Notes: generated by a model from the letters alone, not told the origin. 64,000 nt of DNA from Lachnospiraceae bacterium (GCA_022794035.1 JAAWDX010000012.1:148950-212949), one strand, 5' to 3'; positions 24,444 to 33,972 are shown, counted from the stretch's first letter. Program-made: numbers and translations.

Positions 24444-27400
24444 GACGCGGCCTCCGGCTCCTGCCGAAGCGCCCAGATGCTCTGCATGGCTTCTTTGATG
24501 CGGCGCAGCAGAATCTGATCCTTGGCGCTGTCCTCGATGCGCAGTGTGAGCTTGGCGTTTTTCTGGTCGGAAACAAACCAAGCATCTCCCTTGTGCTCGC
24601 TTAAATAAGTGGTGAGCTTGATGGGATCGAGCGGCGCGTCGGGGCGCAGCTGCAAGCTGAGCATTCCCTTCTTATAGGACAGCAGATCGCTGCCGGACTG
24701 GTTGGCCAGCGCCTTGATATAGGAGATATCCAGCAGGTTGCTGACGCACTGCGGCATGTCGGCGTAGCGGTCTGTGAGCTCATCCTGCATGTCATAATAA
24801 TCCTCTTCTCCGCGGATGGCGGCGATTTTCTTATAAATATCCAGCTTCTGACTTTCGTTGGCAATGTAGGTGGAGGGCAGGTAGGCGTTGACCTTGATAT
24901 AGACGGTGGTCTCAAAGCTCTCGGCCACAGGCTGGTGCATGACGCGGCTCATAGCCTCCTGCAGCAGCTTGCAGTACAGCTCATAGCCCACGGCGCCCAT
25001 ATGTCCATGCTGCTCCGGCCCCAGCACATTGCCGGCGCCTCGGATTTCAAGATCACGCATGGCGATCTTAAATCCGCTGCCAAATTCGGTGAGTTCACCG
25101 ATGGCCTCCAGCCGCTTTTCAGCCGCTTCCTGCAGCACCTTGCCCCGCCGGTACAAAAAGTAGGCGTAGGCCATCCGCGTGCTGCGCCCTACGCGTCCCC
25201 GCAGCTGATATAGCTGTGCCAAGCCCATGGTGTCGGCATTTTCAATGATAATCGTATTGGCATTGCTGATGTCTAGCCCTGTCTCGATGATCGTGGTACA
25301 GACTAGCACGTCGATTTCGCCCTCGATAAACCGCAGCATGACGCGCTCAAGCTCACGCTCGCTCATCTGCCCGTGGGCAAAAGCAACGCGCGCCTCCGGC
25401 ACCATCTCCTGCACGCGGGATGCGGCTTCCTCAATATTGCCCACCCGGTTGTGCAGATAAAACACCTGCCCGCTGCGGCCCAGCTCGCGGTAGATCGCCT
25501 CGCGCACTGTCTGGCTGTCGTCCTCCATCACATAGGTCTGAATCGGCTGACGATGCTGCGGCGCATCCTCCAGCAGGCTCATATCCCGCATTCCGTTTAG
25601 GCTCATATGCAGTGTGCGCGGGATCGGCGTGGCCGAAAGCGTGAGCACGTCTACTTCCTTTTTCATGGCTTTCATTTTTTCTTTATGCGATACGCCAAAA
25701 CGCTGCTCCTCATCGACGACCAGGAGCCCCAGATCTTTAAAAATCACATCCTTGCTCAGGAGGCGGTGCGTGCCAATCAAAATATCGACTGAGCCCACGC
25801 GGGTTCCTTCAAGGGCCAGCTTGATCTGCTTGGGCGTGCGAAAGCGCGAAAGCAATTCGATATTGACCGGATAATCACGCATGCGATTGACAAAGGTCTG
25901 ATAGTGCTGCTGAGCCAAAATCGTTGTCGGCGCTAAAAAGGCGACCTGTTTGCCTTCCTGCACGGCTTTAAAGGCTGCGCGGATGGCCACCTCTGTTTTG
26001 CCGTAGCCTACGTCGCCACAGATCAGACGATCCATAATCTGCGGGCTTTCCATGTCCCGCTTTGTATCCTCGATCGCCGTTAGTTGGTCATCGGTTTCTT
26101 CAAATGGAAAGGCTTCTTCAAATTCCTTCTGCCATACTGTGTCCGGCCCATATTGATAGCCCTTTTTATTCTGCCGCTCGGCATAAAGCGCGACCAGATC
26201 CTCGGCTAGCTTGGCAACGCCCTCTCGCACCTTGGTCTTGGTACGCTGCCAGTCGTTTCCTGCCAGCTTATTGAGCTTCGGCTTTGCATCCTCGCCTGCC
26301 ACATAGCGCTGAAGCATATCCAGCGATGTGGTGGGAACGTATAAGGCTCCGCCATCCTTATAGACGATCTTAAAATAATCGCGCTTGCTGTCGCCGTCCT
26401 CCATCTGCACAATGCCATGATAGATGCCTACACCATGATTTTCATGTACGACGTAATCACCCACAGTTAGATCACTGAAGCTGCTGATTTTCTGCCCGTT
26501 TTTAAATTTTCTGCGTCGTTTTGCGCGCCGGCGCTGCCCGCTTTCGGAAAGCTCTTTCATGGAAATCAGCACAAATCCGGCCTCCGGATAGGAAAAACCT
26601 CGTCCGAGCCCTCCTTTGGCTACGGCAATACTGCCTCTTTTGGGCATCTCGCTCATATCCTCATAAGCATACGCTGGCAAGCCTTCTTCAAGGATGCGGG
26701 AGACCATGCGCTGCACGCGCAGCAAACTGTCTGTTAGTACCACTGTGCGGTAGTTGAGCTTGACATTGCCGCGCAGCTCGTCCAGCAGCAGCTTTTCATC
26801 GCCTTGAATTACGTTGATGGAACGGCTGTTGATCCGCAGAATATCTTTAATATGAAATACATTTTGATTGCTTCCCAGCAGGCTGCACAAATAGACCCTT
26901 GAAAAGGGCTCCCATTCGTCCTCGATCTCTGCAAGCGTGGGAAACATGTGTGCCTGTCCCGGCAACAGGTAGCCTTTTTTTAATCGCCCTGTCAGGCTGT
27001 TTTTCAGTTCGTCCTCTAAGACCTTGGCCTTTTCTGCAATACGTGCCGGATCCTGCAGATAAAGTACACTTTCCGGTGATAGATAATCTAAAATGGTGAC
27101 TGTGTTTTCATAAAATAAGGAAGCGTAGCTTTCCAGCCCGCGCAGGCGCTGCTCCTCCAGGCGCTGCAAGAGGTTCTGCGTGATCTCTTCTAAACGCTGT
27201 GCTTCTTCTGCTAAATTCTGTTTCAGCAGATTGGCGGCGCCTTCCTTTGCTTCTGCCTCAATGCGCTTTATACCTTTTTCGCGCTGCTCATCGGATATCA
27301 CAATTTCTGAAACCGGAAAGACGGTAATATATTCAAGCCGGTGGGCGCTGCGCTGCGTCTCGGTGTCCAGCACTCTAATCGAATCGATTTCGTCGCCCCA

Positions 27401-27982
27401 CATTTCTAAGCGATAAGCCGTATCCTCTGTTATCGGATAAATATCGATAATGCCGCCGCGCACAGAAAATTGTCCGGGCGCCTCTACCTGCTCGCTGCGC
27501 TCATAGCCCATCTGCAGGAGGCGCGGCAGCAGCCATTCCAGCGGCAGCTCATCGCCGATTCGCCGGCGCAGAATAAAGCTTTCCCATACCTTTTGGGGAA
27601 CGAGCCTATCGTAAAGAGCTTCCATCGACATGACGATAGTTGCTGCTTTTCCTTCCCGGAGCGCCTGCAGCACTTTCATACGATCTTCTTCTATCGCTAA
27701 GCCTCTAACGTCGGCACGATAAAACAGAGGGTCTTTGGCCGGAAAATACCAACATCCTTTGGGATCGTAAAATTTGAGCTCTTCATACACTTCCTTGGCT
27801 TTCATCTCATTGCTGGCCACAACAACTGACGGTCTTTTCGTAAAATAAGAAAATGCGGAGATCAAATGATTCTGTACGGAATCACCGGCCCCCGATAACA
27901 AAAACGGTTCTTTTTTTTCGATATGCTCCAGCGCTATCTGAATCTGTGCCTCGCTTCGGATTGGCTCCCATAACCCCTGCAT
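24440..27982 (-). CDS. mfd: Transcription-repair coupling factor
   Basis: 1180 residues, full length. N-terminal UvrB-like module ([15 protein letters not shown]), RNA-polymerase interaction domain around residue 500 ([17 protein letters not shown]), helicase motor with Walker [10 protein letters not shown] (about 657), DEEQRFGV (about 757) and SATPIPRTL, then the C-terminal TRCF domain. Mfd removes RNA polymerase stalled at DNA lesions and recruits UvrA. AAGGAGC lies six bases before the ATG. uvrC is also in this window but separated by 11 kb. Confidence 0.97.
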   Translation of the reverse strand: MQGLWEPIRSEAQIQIALEHIEKKEPFLLSGAGDSVQNHLISAFSYFTKRPSVVVASNEMKAKEVYEELKFYDPKGCWYFPAKDPLFYRADVRGLAIEEDRMKVLQALREGKAATIVMSMEALYDRLVPQKVWESFILRRRIGDELPLEWLLPRLLQMGYERSEQVEAPGQFSVRGGIIDIYPITEDTAYRLEMWGDEIDSIRVLDTETQRSAHRLEYITVFPVSEIVISDEQREKGIKRIEAEAKEGAANLLKQNLAEEAQRLEEITQNLLQRLEEQRLRGLESYASLFYENTVTILDYLSPESVLYLQDPARIAEKAKVLEDELKNSLTGRLKKGYLLPGQAHMFPTLAEIEDEWEPFSRVYLCSLLGSNQNVFHIKDILRINSRSINVIQGDEKLLLDELRGNVKLNYRTVVLTDSLLRVQRMVSRILEEGLPAYAYEDMSEMPKRGSIAVAKGGLGRGFSYPEAGFVLISMKELSESGQRRRAKRRRKFKNGQKISSFSDLTVGDYVVHENHGVGIYHGIVQMEDGDSKRDYFKIVYKDGGALYVPTTSLDMLQRYVAGEDAKPKLNKLAGNDWQRTKTKVREGVAKLAEDLVALYAERQNKKGYQYGPDTVWQKEFEEAFPFEETDDQLTAIEDTKRDMESPQIMDRLICGDVGYGKTEVAIRAAFKAVQEGKQVAFLAPTTILAQQHYQTFVNRMRDYPVNIELLSRFRTPKQIKLALEGTRVGSVDILIGTHRLLSKDVIFKDLGLLVVDEEQRFGVSHKEKMKAMKKEVDVLTLSATPIPRTLHMSLNGMRDMSLLEDAPQHRQPIQTYVMEDDSQTVREAIYRELGRSGQVFYLHNRVGNIEEAASRVQEMVPEARVAFAHGQMSERELERVMLRFIEGEIDVLVCTTIIETGLDISNANTIIIENADTMGLAQLYQLRGRVGRSTRMAYAYFLYRRGKVLQEAAEKRLEAIGELTEFGSGFKIAMRDLEIRGAGNVLGPEQHGHMGAVGYELYCKLLQEAMSRVMHQPVAESFETTVYIKVNAYLPSTYIANESQKLDIYKKIAAIRGEEDYYDMQDELTDRYADMPQCVSNLLDISYIKALANQSGSDLLSYKKGMLSLQLRPDAPLDPIKLTTYLSEHKGDAWFVSDQKNAKLTLRIEDSAKDQILLRRIKEAMQSIWALRQEPEAAS

Positions 27983-27991
27983 GTTTGCTCC

Positions 27992-28561
27992 TTATCCCTT
28001 TTTGATGTTATATAAATTCATGGCCTTATCCATGCCTTTAGTGACAATCGCCTGTACCGCCTGGGCAGCCTCCTGAATTGTTTCTTTTATAACAGGAAGC
28101 TCCTCCGGTGTGAATCTGCCCAGCACATAATCTGCCAGATCCCATCCCTGCGGCTTTTCTCCCACGCCAATGCGTACTCTGGGGAATTCCTGTGTGCCTA
28201 AATGGGCAATGATGCTTTTCATTCCATTATGACCGCCGGCCGATCCTCCTTTGCGCAGGCGCAGCTGTCCGAATGGCAGTGCAATGTCATCATACACTAT
28301 GATCACATGATCTGCCGGGATTTTATAAAAGCCGGCAACTGCCTGGACGGCAATGCCGCTGTTATTCATATATGTCATTGGTCTGCATAAAATGCAGCTT
28401 TCTCCCTCAATTTCTCCTTGCGAGATCAGTGCCTGGAACTTTCCTCGCTCTGATGAGAAATGCTGCTGCTCATGCAGGCACATCGCTGCCTCAAACCCAA
28501 CATTGTGACGAGTTGCTGCATATTTTAAATCCGGATTGCCTAATCCTGCAATTAGATACAT
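27992..28561 (-). CDS. pth: Peptidyl-tRNA hydrolase
   Basis: 189 residues, the usual Pth length. It begins MYLIAGLGNPDLKYAATRHN with the catalytic His in TRHNVGFE, followed by PMTYMNNSG, the Asp in VYDDIALP and the GGHNGMKS block. It frees tRNA from prematurely released peptidyl-tRNA. The start at 28561 follows GGAGGAAACC; the upstream in-frame extension lacks a ribosome site. Nine bases separate its stop from mfd, the familiar pth-mfd order of Firmicutes. Confidence 0.96.
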   Translation of the reverse strand: MYLIAGLGNPDLKYAATRHNVGFEAAMCLHEQQHFSSERGKFQALISQGEIEGESCILCRPMTYMNNSGIAVQAVAGFYKIPADHVIIVYDDIALPFGQLRLRKGGSAGGHNGMKSIIAHLGTQEFPRVRIGVGEKPQGWDLADYVLGRFTPEELPVIKETIQEAAQAVQAIVTKGMDKAMNLYNIKKG

Positions 28562-28601
28562 GGTTTCCTCCGCTTTATTTTCTAATATTTCCTGAAAATT
28601 T

Positions 28602-28630
28602 ATTGTACCACGACTTGAAAATAAGCGCAA
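28602..28630 (-). promoter_or_regulatory. Promoter of the pth-mfd-foldase-GDPD operon
   Basis: TTGCGC (28630-28625), 17-bp spacer, TACAAT (28607-28602) with an extended TGG on the minus strand. Confidence 0.65.
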
Positions 28631-28712
28631 TATCTACCGCTTTAAAGAAAAAATCTCTTTGGCATGGCACAGAGACAGAATTGATCCGATACTATAGATA
28701 GGAGGTGATTGG

Positions 28713-29486
28713 ATGATTGAGAGGGAAACACTGACAGAACAATTAAAACAGAGCTTTTTGGATACCTATCTTCGGATTGCAGAGCTAGATAAAGTATTGA
28801 TTCATTCTCCTGGTACCCTAATTTGGAAGGGCAAGGAGAAAAAGTACTCATATTGGCAGTACTATGTAAAGGGAAAGCAATTTCAACATTACGTTAGACC
28901 TGCTGAGCTTGCTGCCGTACAAAATGAGATTCGTGTTATGAAAGAGCAAAAAAGGCGTCGATCTGCTTTACGCACCTTTTTATCCTCCATAAAACGTGCG
29001 CTTCGCGCCTTTAAAATTCAGTGGCAGGAAATCTTGGCCGCCCATGAGCAGCAGCTGGCGGAAAAGAAAAAACAGCAGACTCTGCACCAAAGGGCTAAAA
29101 ACATTGCAGCTAAGAAAAAATACACACATCAGTATAAGCATGCCACCGACCGCGGAGATCTAGTCGCATCAAAATCAGAGGAAATCATAGCTAATCTGCT
29201 TTTTTCCAGAGGGATCCGCTATGAATATGAGAAACCTATCACCATTGGAAGCTGGCACCTAAAGCCTGATTTTACCGTATGGAGAAAAGACGGAAGCATG
29301 CTCATCTGGGAACATGCCGGACTCGTGGATGATGAAAAGTATGCCCGCAAGTTTCAACAAAAGCTGGAGGTATACAAAAGCGCAGGCTTTACTCCAACCA
29401 AAAATCTAATCGTGACGGAAGATGAAAACGGCGCCTTCAGCGCGGAAGAAGCACGCCGAATGATATATTTATATAAATTGGATTAA
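28713..29486 (+). CDS. Putative PD-(D/E)XK-fold nuclease-like protein, function unknown
   Basis: 257 residues. The N-terminal half is basic and helical (a Lys/Arg/Gln-rich stretch at about 70-140, possibly coiled coil). The C-terminal half contains RGDLVASKSEEIIANLL, then KPDFTVW and LIWEHAGLVDD, which fit the E, (P)D and (E/W)xx positions of the restriction-endonuclease-like fold; E, D and E are all present. Similar RSKSE...PDF...WEH proteins are common and uncharacterised in gut Firmicutes (from memory, not searched). AGGAGGTGATTGG precedes the ATG. Divergent from pth and followed by a 0.7-kb structured non-coding region. Confidence 0.6.
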   Translation: MIERETLTEQLKQSFLDTYLRIAELDKVLIHSPGTLIWKGKEKKYSYWQYYVKGKQFQHYVRPAELAAVQNEIRVMKEQKRRRSALRTFLSSIKRALRAFKIQWQEILAAHEQQLAEKKKQQTLHQRAKNIAAKKKYTHQYKHATDRGDLVASKSEEIIANLLFSRGIRYEYEKPITIGSWHLKPDFTVWRKDGSMLIWEHAGLVDDEKYARKFQQKLEVYKSAGFTPTKNLIVTEDENGAFSAEEARRMIYLYKLD

Positions 29487-29557
29487 CTAGGGACGCTTCT
29501 ATTCTGGGAAAGCACCTGGTTTTCCCCTCTTCCACTAGAGGTCCGTCCCCTAAGCAT
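29487..29557. ncRNA. Cloverleaf-like structured element after the nuclease-like gene
   Basis: The outer stem TAGGGACG (29488-29495) pairs with CGTCCCCTA (29544-29552, one bulge) and encloses two further hairpins: GGGAAA/TTTCCC (29506-29526) and CCTCT/AGAGG (29526-29541). It begins one base after the stop codon. It could be a terminator-associated repeat rather than an independent RNA; no strong T-run follows. A second GGTCCGTCCCT occurs at about 29575-29585. Confidence 0.45.
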
Positions 29558-30204
29558 TTTAGATCCCTGGGGCAGGTCCGTCCCTCTCTTCTTTTAGTCG
29601 TGAAATGAAATTAAAATAAGGCGACCACGTATATAATATCTGATTTTACCCACGATTAAAAACACTATCTTAAAAACCACTGACAAAAACCCAATTTGAG
29701 CCATTGAGAAAATAAAAAAGGGGTAGGGAAAGCGATCAAAAAAACACAAAATAGTCGTGTTATCTGGTTAATGTTTTCATACAACTACTAAATTAGTAGT
29801 GACAACTAAATTAGAACTTCATTGCACTGGCAACTTAGTAGTGGCTAATAGGACACAGAAAAGAAATACCCGGCAATTCCCCGTCATGGGAAATATAAAA
29901 ATTAAAAACAAGGACAAAATAGTCGTGAAATAAAAAGAAAGATGCTAAACAACGACTAAATTGGTAGTGGCGCCTTATAAAACGATATTTTCACTGGTAA
30001 AATTGAGTTTACGGATCTTCTAAAGCCTTGCTACACAATACTTTCGTAAAATCCCTTGCTATTTTTCGACTTTATGAATATACTGTATGAACAAGGATTT
30101 GTCCCATTTTGTATAATAAAAAGGGCAGTGTATCACGCTTACACCAAGCCAGAACGAAAATATAGGCTCTGACTTTAAATCTTAATTGATATATGGAGGA
30201 AAAC
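29558..30204. repeat. AT-rich non-coding region with phased TAGTMGTG motifs
   Basis: No open reading frame with a ribosome site. TAGTCGTG or TAGTAGTG occurs at 29595, 29752, 29794, 29836 and 29920, with TGGTAGTG at 29962. The last five are spaced 42, 42, 84 and 42 bp. Two larger modules repeat 168 bp apart: ACAAAATAGTCGTG, then AACNACTAAATT with GTAGTG. A perfect inverted repeat ACTACTAA/TTAGTAGT surrounds 29792. Function unknown. The right end carries the presumed murC promoter and leader. Confidence 0.6.
30089..30117 (+). promoter_or_regulatory. Possible murC promoter
   Basis: Consensus TATAAT at 30112-30117; the hexamer 17 bp upstream, GAACAA, is a poor -35. Leader of about 80 nt. Confidence 0.4.
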
Positions 30205-31560
30205 ATGAAAAAAATTCATTTTATCGGCATCGGCGGAATCAGCATGAGCGCCATCGCTCTCATTATGAATAGTAAAGGCTACTACGTATCTGGTTCTGAC
30301 TGCAATCCGTCCAAAATTACAGAACACCTGACCGAAGCCGGTATCCATGTTACCATTGGCCAAAAAGCTGAAAACATCACACCTGATATGGATATCATAG
30401 TATACACAGCAGCCGTTCACGAAAATAACCCCGAGCTTATCGCCGCCCGCGCAACGCAGGCCCGTGTCATCACGCGCGCCATGATGCTTGGCGAACTGTT
30501 AGACGAATTTCCCGTCCCCGTTGGCGTGGCCGGAACACATGGCAAAACCAGCACCAGCAGCATGCTCGCCTATATCTATCTAGCCGCCAAACTCGATCCA
30601 ACCGTCGCCATCGGCGGCATTCTGCAAAATCTCGGCGCCAATTACCGTATCGGCCACGGTACGCACATGCTGATAGAAGCCTGCGAGTACACTGACAGTT
30701 TTTTACATTTTCATCCACTGTACAATATTATTACCAATATCGAAGAAGATCATCTTGATTATTTTCGAGATCTAGCACATATTCAGGACTCCTTCCATCG
30801 GTATGTCGCCGGCATGAAAAAAGGAGGCGCGCTCATCACCTCCCCCCAATGCGCCCAATTATTTAGCGACCTTCCTGTGCGCATTCTTACCGTTTCTCTC
30901 GATGAGCCCGCCGACATCACCTGTCAAAACATCACGCATTTACCCCATACGCTCGGCTCCTCTTTCGACCTAATTTACCAAGGAGAAAATCTAGGCCGTC
31001 TGGAGCTTCCTGTTCCTGGAAGGCACCTTCTTTACGATGCCCTATGCGCCGCGGGCGCAGCATTGGCCGAGGGACTCCCCTTCTCCGCTGTGTACGAGGG
31101 ATTGAAGGCCTATCAAAGCACACAGCAGCGCTTCGAATACAAGGGAATGTTTCAGGGTGCCAAAGTTATTGATGATTATGCCCATCACCCTTCCGAGATC
31201 CGGGCCACCTTGCTCACTGCGCAAGAGGTCCCACATCAAGAGCTATACGTTGTTTTTCAGCCCCATACTTACAGCCGAACGATCGCGTTCTTTGATGATT
31301 TTGTGCGAGCTCTCTCCTTAGCAGACCATGTCATTTTAGCCGACATCTACAGTGCCTCCCGCGAAGTCGATACCGGAGAGATTAACTCCGCTATGCTCGC
31401 CGATGCCATCGCAAAAACTGGCACAGATGTCCATTATTTTCCATCGTTCGATGAAATTGAAAAATTTCTTCAAAAAAACATTTCCACCAATGACCTGTTG
31501 ATAACTATGGGGGCTGGAAAAGCCGTAGATATCGCTAATCATCTCATCAGTCAGCAGTAA
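30205..31560 (+). CDS. murC: UDP-N-acetylmuramate-L-alanine ligase
   Basis: 451 residues from the ATG at 30205, seven bases after GGAGG. N-terminal Rossmann motif FIGIGGISMSAIA, ATP-binding loop GVAGTHGKTSTSS, ligase blocks EACEYTDSFLHF and NIEEDHLDYF, and the C-terminal DDYAHHPSEI and FQPHTYSRT. It adds L-Ala to UDP-MurNAc, the first peptide step of cell-wall precursor synthesis in the cytoplasm. It stands alone, away from the mur/dcw cluster, as is common in Firmicutes. Its 3' side is the DnaA-box region. Confidence 0.96.
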   Translation: MKKIHFIGIGGISMSAIALIMNSKGYYVSGSDCNPSKITEHLTEAGIHVTIGQKAENITPDMDIIVYTAAVHENNPELIAARATQARVITRAMMLGELLDEFPVPVGVAGTHGKTSTSSMLAYIYLAAKLDPTVAIGGILQNLGANYRIGHGTHMLIEACEYTDSFLHFHPLYNIITNIEEDHLDYFRDLAHIQDSFHRYVAGMKKGGALITSPQCAQLFSDLPVRILTVSLDEPADITCQNITHLPHTLGSSFDLIYQGENLGRLELPVPGRHLLYDALCAAGAALAEGLPFSAVYEGLKAYQSTQQRFEYKGMFQGAKVIDDYAHHPSEIRATLLTAQEVPHQELYVVFQPHTYSRTIAFFDDFVRALSLADHVILADIYSASREVDTGEINSAMLADAIAKTGTDVHYFPSFDEIEKFLQKNISTNDLLITMGAGKAVDIANHLISQQ

Positions 31561-31754
31561 TCCACATTATCCACACTTGTTCGCTCCAAACAAGCGTTCA
31601 GGTATTTGTGGATAACTTTCTCAATTTTGTGGATAACTTTTCTTTAAAAATCCAGCATAAACAAAGACTTTTAGCTAAAAAACAATTCAATGCCCTCTAG
31701 TTATCCACACGGCTGTGAATAACTTATATAGCCATCCGGTGGATTTGTCCCCTC
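31561..31754. promoter_or_regulatory. Cluster of five DnaA boxes upstream of the primosome genes
   Basis: Four perfect TTATCCACA boxes (31567-31575 plus strand; 31607-31615 and 31628-31636 minus strand; 31701-31709 plus strand) and one TTATTCACA (31714-31722, minus strand) lie within 156 bp. They sit between murC and the -35 box of the dnaD-like gene. The spacing pattern suggests cooperative DnaA binding; control of the primosome operon or DnaA titration is inferred. Confidence 0.8.
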
Positions 31755-31783
31755 TTCACAACCCAAAGCAGGTAGTGTATAAT
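31755..31783 (+). promoter_or_regulatory. Promoter of the dnaD-dnaI pair
   Basis: TTCACA (31755-31760), 17-bp spacer, TATAAT (31778-31783), directly downstream of the DnaA-box cluster. Confidence 0.7.
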
Positions 31784-31798
31784 ATGTAACATCTAAAC

Positions 31799-31825
31799 AG
31801 ATTCGGCAAAGCTTTTGTCGAATCT
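31799..31825 (+). other. Hairpin at the start of the dnaD leader
   Basis: Near-perfect 12-bp stem AGATTCGGCAAA against TTTGTCGAATCT (one G-U pair), a few bases beyond the predicted transcription start. No T-run follows, so it is a leader structure or operator rather than a terminator. Confidence 0.55.
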
Positions 31826-31866
31826 GTCCCTTTACTCTCAATACCAAAAGAAAGTTGGAAATTCGT

Positions 31867-32922
31867 ATGCCTGCTCTGTTATTCCAAAAACGGGAAGCCG
31901 ATTTTGCCACTCCCATTTCTGATGATTTTATTCTGCATCACATGCCCTCTGCCAATGGAAATTATGTCAAAGTCTACTTATATGTTTTTCACTATTTTTA
32001 CAGAGGACAAGCCAACGACCTAAGCTTTTCCACAAAGGAAGTAGCAGCCTCGCTCCGCATGCTGGAATCCGATGTACTGCAAGCCTTGCAGTATTGGCAT
32101 GCCCAGAAAGCTTTAACGCTCACTGAAAATGGAGAACAGCTCTGGCTCTCCTTCCCGCCGTTTGGCGCCCTGCCGCCATCTGGGTCCGACCCCACTGGCA
32201 CCGAGCATCCCAAAGTGGTCCGGGTAGAACATAAGCCAACCTATTCTCCAGAGGAAATCAATATTTATGAGCAGAATCCTCTGATTAAAGATCTGTTTTC
32301 CAGTGCGTCCCGCCTTCTCGGCGAACAGTTCAGCTTTCCCAATCTTTCTCTTTTATTCAGCTTTTATGATTATTATCGGCTGCCCATCAATGTCATCAAA
32401 TTTTTGTTGGAATACTGCATTCAGAATGGCAACCGAAGTCTTCGTTACATCGAAAAAGTAGCGCAGGACTGGTCTGATCATGGCATCACAACTTTAGAAG
32501 CTGCCCACGCCTATGTAAAACGCTTTGATTTATATCGTCCTATCATGAAAGCTTTAGGAATCAGCGAACGCAGGCCTACGGAGCAGGAAATTGAAATGAT
32601 GGATCGCTGGCTTTACCAATATGGTCACAGTCTGGAGCTCATTACAGAAGCGGCAGCACGTACGATGCGTAAAACAGGCAAACCAAGCTTCAAATATATG
32701 GAAAGCATCTTAAAATCCTGGTCCGAAAATCAAATTCGCACCTTAGAAGATGTAAACCGCAGCGATGAAGCCTTTGCTGCTAAGCGTAATGCCGCTAATA
32801 CTACTTCTGCGCGCGCTCCTAAGGGCAGTAATTTCCATACATATATCGGCCGTGATGACTGGGATTTTGAAAGCATTGAAAAGCATGCGCAGCAGCAGCT
32901 GTATTCACAGGAAGGGAACTAA
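31867..32922 (+). CDS. DnaD-domain primosomal protein
   Basis: 351 residues from the ATG at 31867; an in-frame TTG at 31855 is the alternative, and neither has a strong ribosome site. An N-terminal winged-helix-like domain (about 1-110) is followed by two tandem DnaD/DnaB_2 domains (about 135-210 and 225-300), each carrying the YxxxIxxxW ssDNA/DNA-binding motif (YIEKVAQDW and YMESILKSW). DnaD-type proteins remodel the origin and help load helicase. The adjacent downstream loader and the upstream DnaA boxes support a role in chromosome replication initiation. Two DnaD domains resemble the B. subtilis DnaB arrangement more than single-domain DnaD. Confidence 0.85.
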   Translation: MPALLFQKREADFATPISDDFILHHMPSANGNYVKVYLYVFHYFYRGQANDLSFSTKEVAASLRMLESDVLQALQYWHAQKALTLTENGEQLWLSFPPFGALPPSGSDPTGTEHPKVVRVEHKPTYSPEEINIYEQNPLIKDLFSSASRLLGEQFSFPNLSLLFSFYDYYRLPINVIKFLLEYCIQNGNRSLRYIEKVAQDWSDHGITTLEAAHAYVKRFDLYRPIMKALGISERRPTEQEIEMMDRWLYQYGHSLELITEAAARTMRKTGKPSFKYMESILKSWSENQIRTLEDVNRSDEAFAAKRNAANTTSARAPKGSNFHTYIGRDDWDFESIEKHAQQQLYSQEGN

Positions 32923-32925
32923 ACC

Positions 32926-33912
32926 ATGTCCATATCAGAAACACATATTGCTCAAATTCTTCGGGAGTACGACAGTATGCGATCGGCTGCTGAGGCGCAG
33001 GCATTGCAGCGCCGGCAGCAGCTGTACCGTCATATTCCCCGTATCAAGGCGATCGACCGGGAGCTTGAGGCCTTTGGTCTTCGCGCTGTCCAGACCTATC
33101 TGCGTACCGGCACCGATAAAGCCTTAGTGATTTCTGAACTTAAGCAGCAAAATCAAAGACTTCTTTCTGAGAAACAGCAGCTCATGGCATCAGCCGGCTA
33201 TCCTGACGATTACTTAGCAGTGCAGTATCACTGCCCGCTTTGCCGCGATACCGGTTATGTAGATGGCCAAAAGTGCCGCTGCCTCCGTCAGCGATTAATC
33301 GATCTGGCTTATGACCGTTCTAACTTAAAAGCTGTATTGCAGAGGGAAAATTTAGCCACCTTTTCCCTTGCCCGCTTTTCCTCAGATCCTGTTTCCGGAG
33401 AGCCCTACTCTCCCTCAGAAAATGCAAGGCAGGTACATGAATTTGTTCTGCATTTTATTCAGAACTTTCCGCAAAACACACCTGCAAACCTTCTTTTTTA
33501 CGGTCCCACCGGAACCGGAAAAACATTTTTTTGCAATTGCATTGCCAAAGCACTTTTAGATGCAGGCTTTATCGTGCTTTATATGACAGCCTCCGAGCTC
33601 TGCAGCGCCTTTGAAGCCTTTCGTTTTCGTGATAAGAGCCGTTCTGCATCCGGAGATATTCATGAACTGATTGATGATTCGGACCTACTCATCATCGATG
33701 ATCTGGGTACTGAATTTACTACCGCCCTCTCCTCCTCCGACATGTTTCAATGCATCAATCAACGGCTTCTGCATCAAAAATCAACCATCATTTCAACGAA
33801 TCTAAACCTAAGTCAGATCAGCAAGGTATATACCGACCGCATAGCCTCCCGCATCTCGGGAAGCTATCGCCTGATCAAGCTCTATGGTCCGGATTTGCGC
33901 AGACAATTTTAA
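32926..33912 (+). CDS. DnaC/DnaI-type helicase loader ATPase
   Basis: 328 residues. The N-terminal half is helical with a zinc-binding cluster CPLCRDTGYVDGQKCRC (about 98-115), as in DnaI. The AAA+ domain has Walker A GPTGTGKTFF (about 190), Walker B LLIIDDLGTE (about 257), sensor 1 STNLNLSQI and the arginine-finger region DRIASRISGSYR. It loads the replicative helicase at origins and restart sites. It starts three bases after the dnaD-like gene, so the two are one operon. An IS21 IstB-type helper is unlikely because no transposase is near and the zinc cluster is present. Confidence 0.9.
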   Translation: MSISETHIAQILREYDSMRSAAEAQALQRRQQLYRHIPRIKAIDRELEAFGLRAVQTYLRTGTDKALVISELKQQNQRLLSEKQQLMASAGYPDDYLAVQYHCPLCRDTGYVDGQKCRCLRQRLIDLAYDRSNLKAVLQRENLATFSLARFSSDPVSGEPYSPSENARQVHEFVLHFIQNFPQNTPANLLFYGPTGTGKTFFCNCIAKALLDAGFIVLYMTASELCSAFEAFRFRDKSRSASGDIHELIDDSDLLIIDDLGTEFTTALSSSDMFQCINQRLLHQKSTIISTNLNLSQISKVYTDRIASRISGSYRLIKLYGPDLRRQF

Positions 33913-33930
33913 AAAATAACCCCTTAATTT

Positions 33931-33972
33931 ATAAGGAGGAAAGCATCGTAAGCTGCTTTCCTCCTTATTTTT
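33931..33972. terminator. Bidirectional terminator between dnaI and hxlR
   Basis: Fourteen-bp stem ATAAGGAGGAAAGC/GCTTTCCTCCTTAT with a 10-nt loop and T5 run, between convergent genes. Confidence 0.92.

Noticed and set aside
28562..28712. RNA gene between pth and the nuclease-like gene
   Set aside because: No stable stem or tRNA-like fold was seen; the space is accounted for by the pth promoter and the downstream ribosome site.
29595..29969. CRISPR array
   Set aside because: Repeats are only about 8-14 nt, spacing is 42 bp with gaps, flanks are degenerate and no cas genes are present.
31561..31866. Chromosomal origin oriC
   Set aside because: DnaA boxes are dense, but dnaA, dnaN, rpmH and gidA are absent and no clear unwinding element was found; a regulatory or titration cluster is more likely.
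32926..33912. IstB helper of an IS21 element
   Set aside because: No istA transposase or terminal repeats nearby; the zinc cluster and the DnaD neighbour fit a helicase loader.
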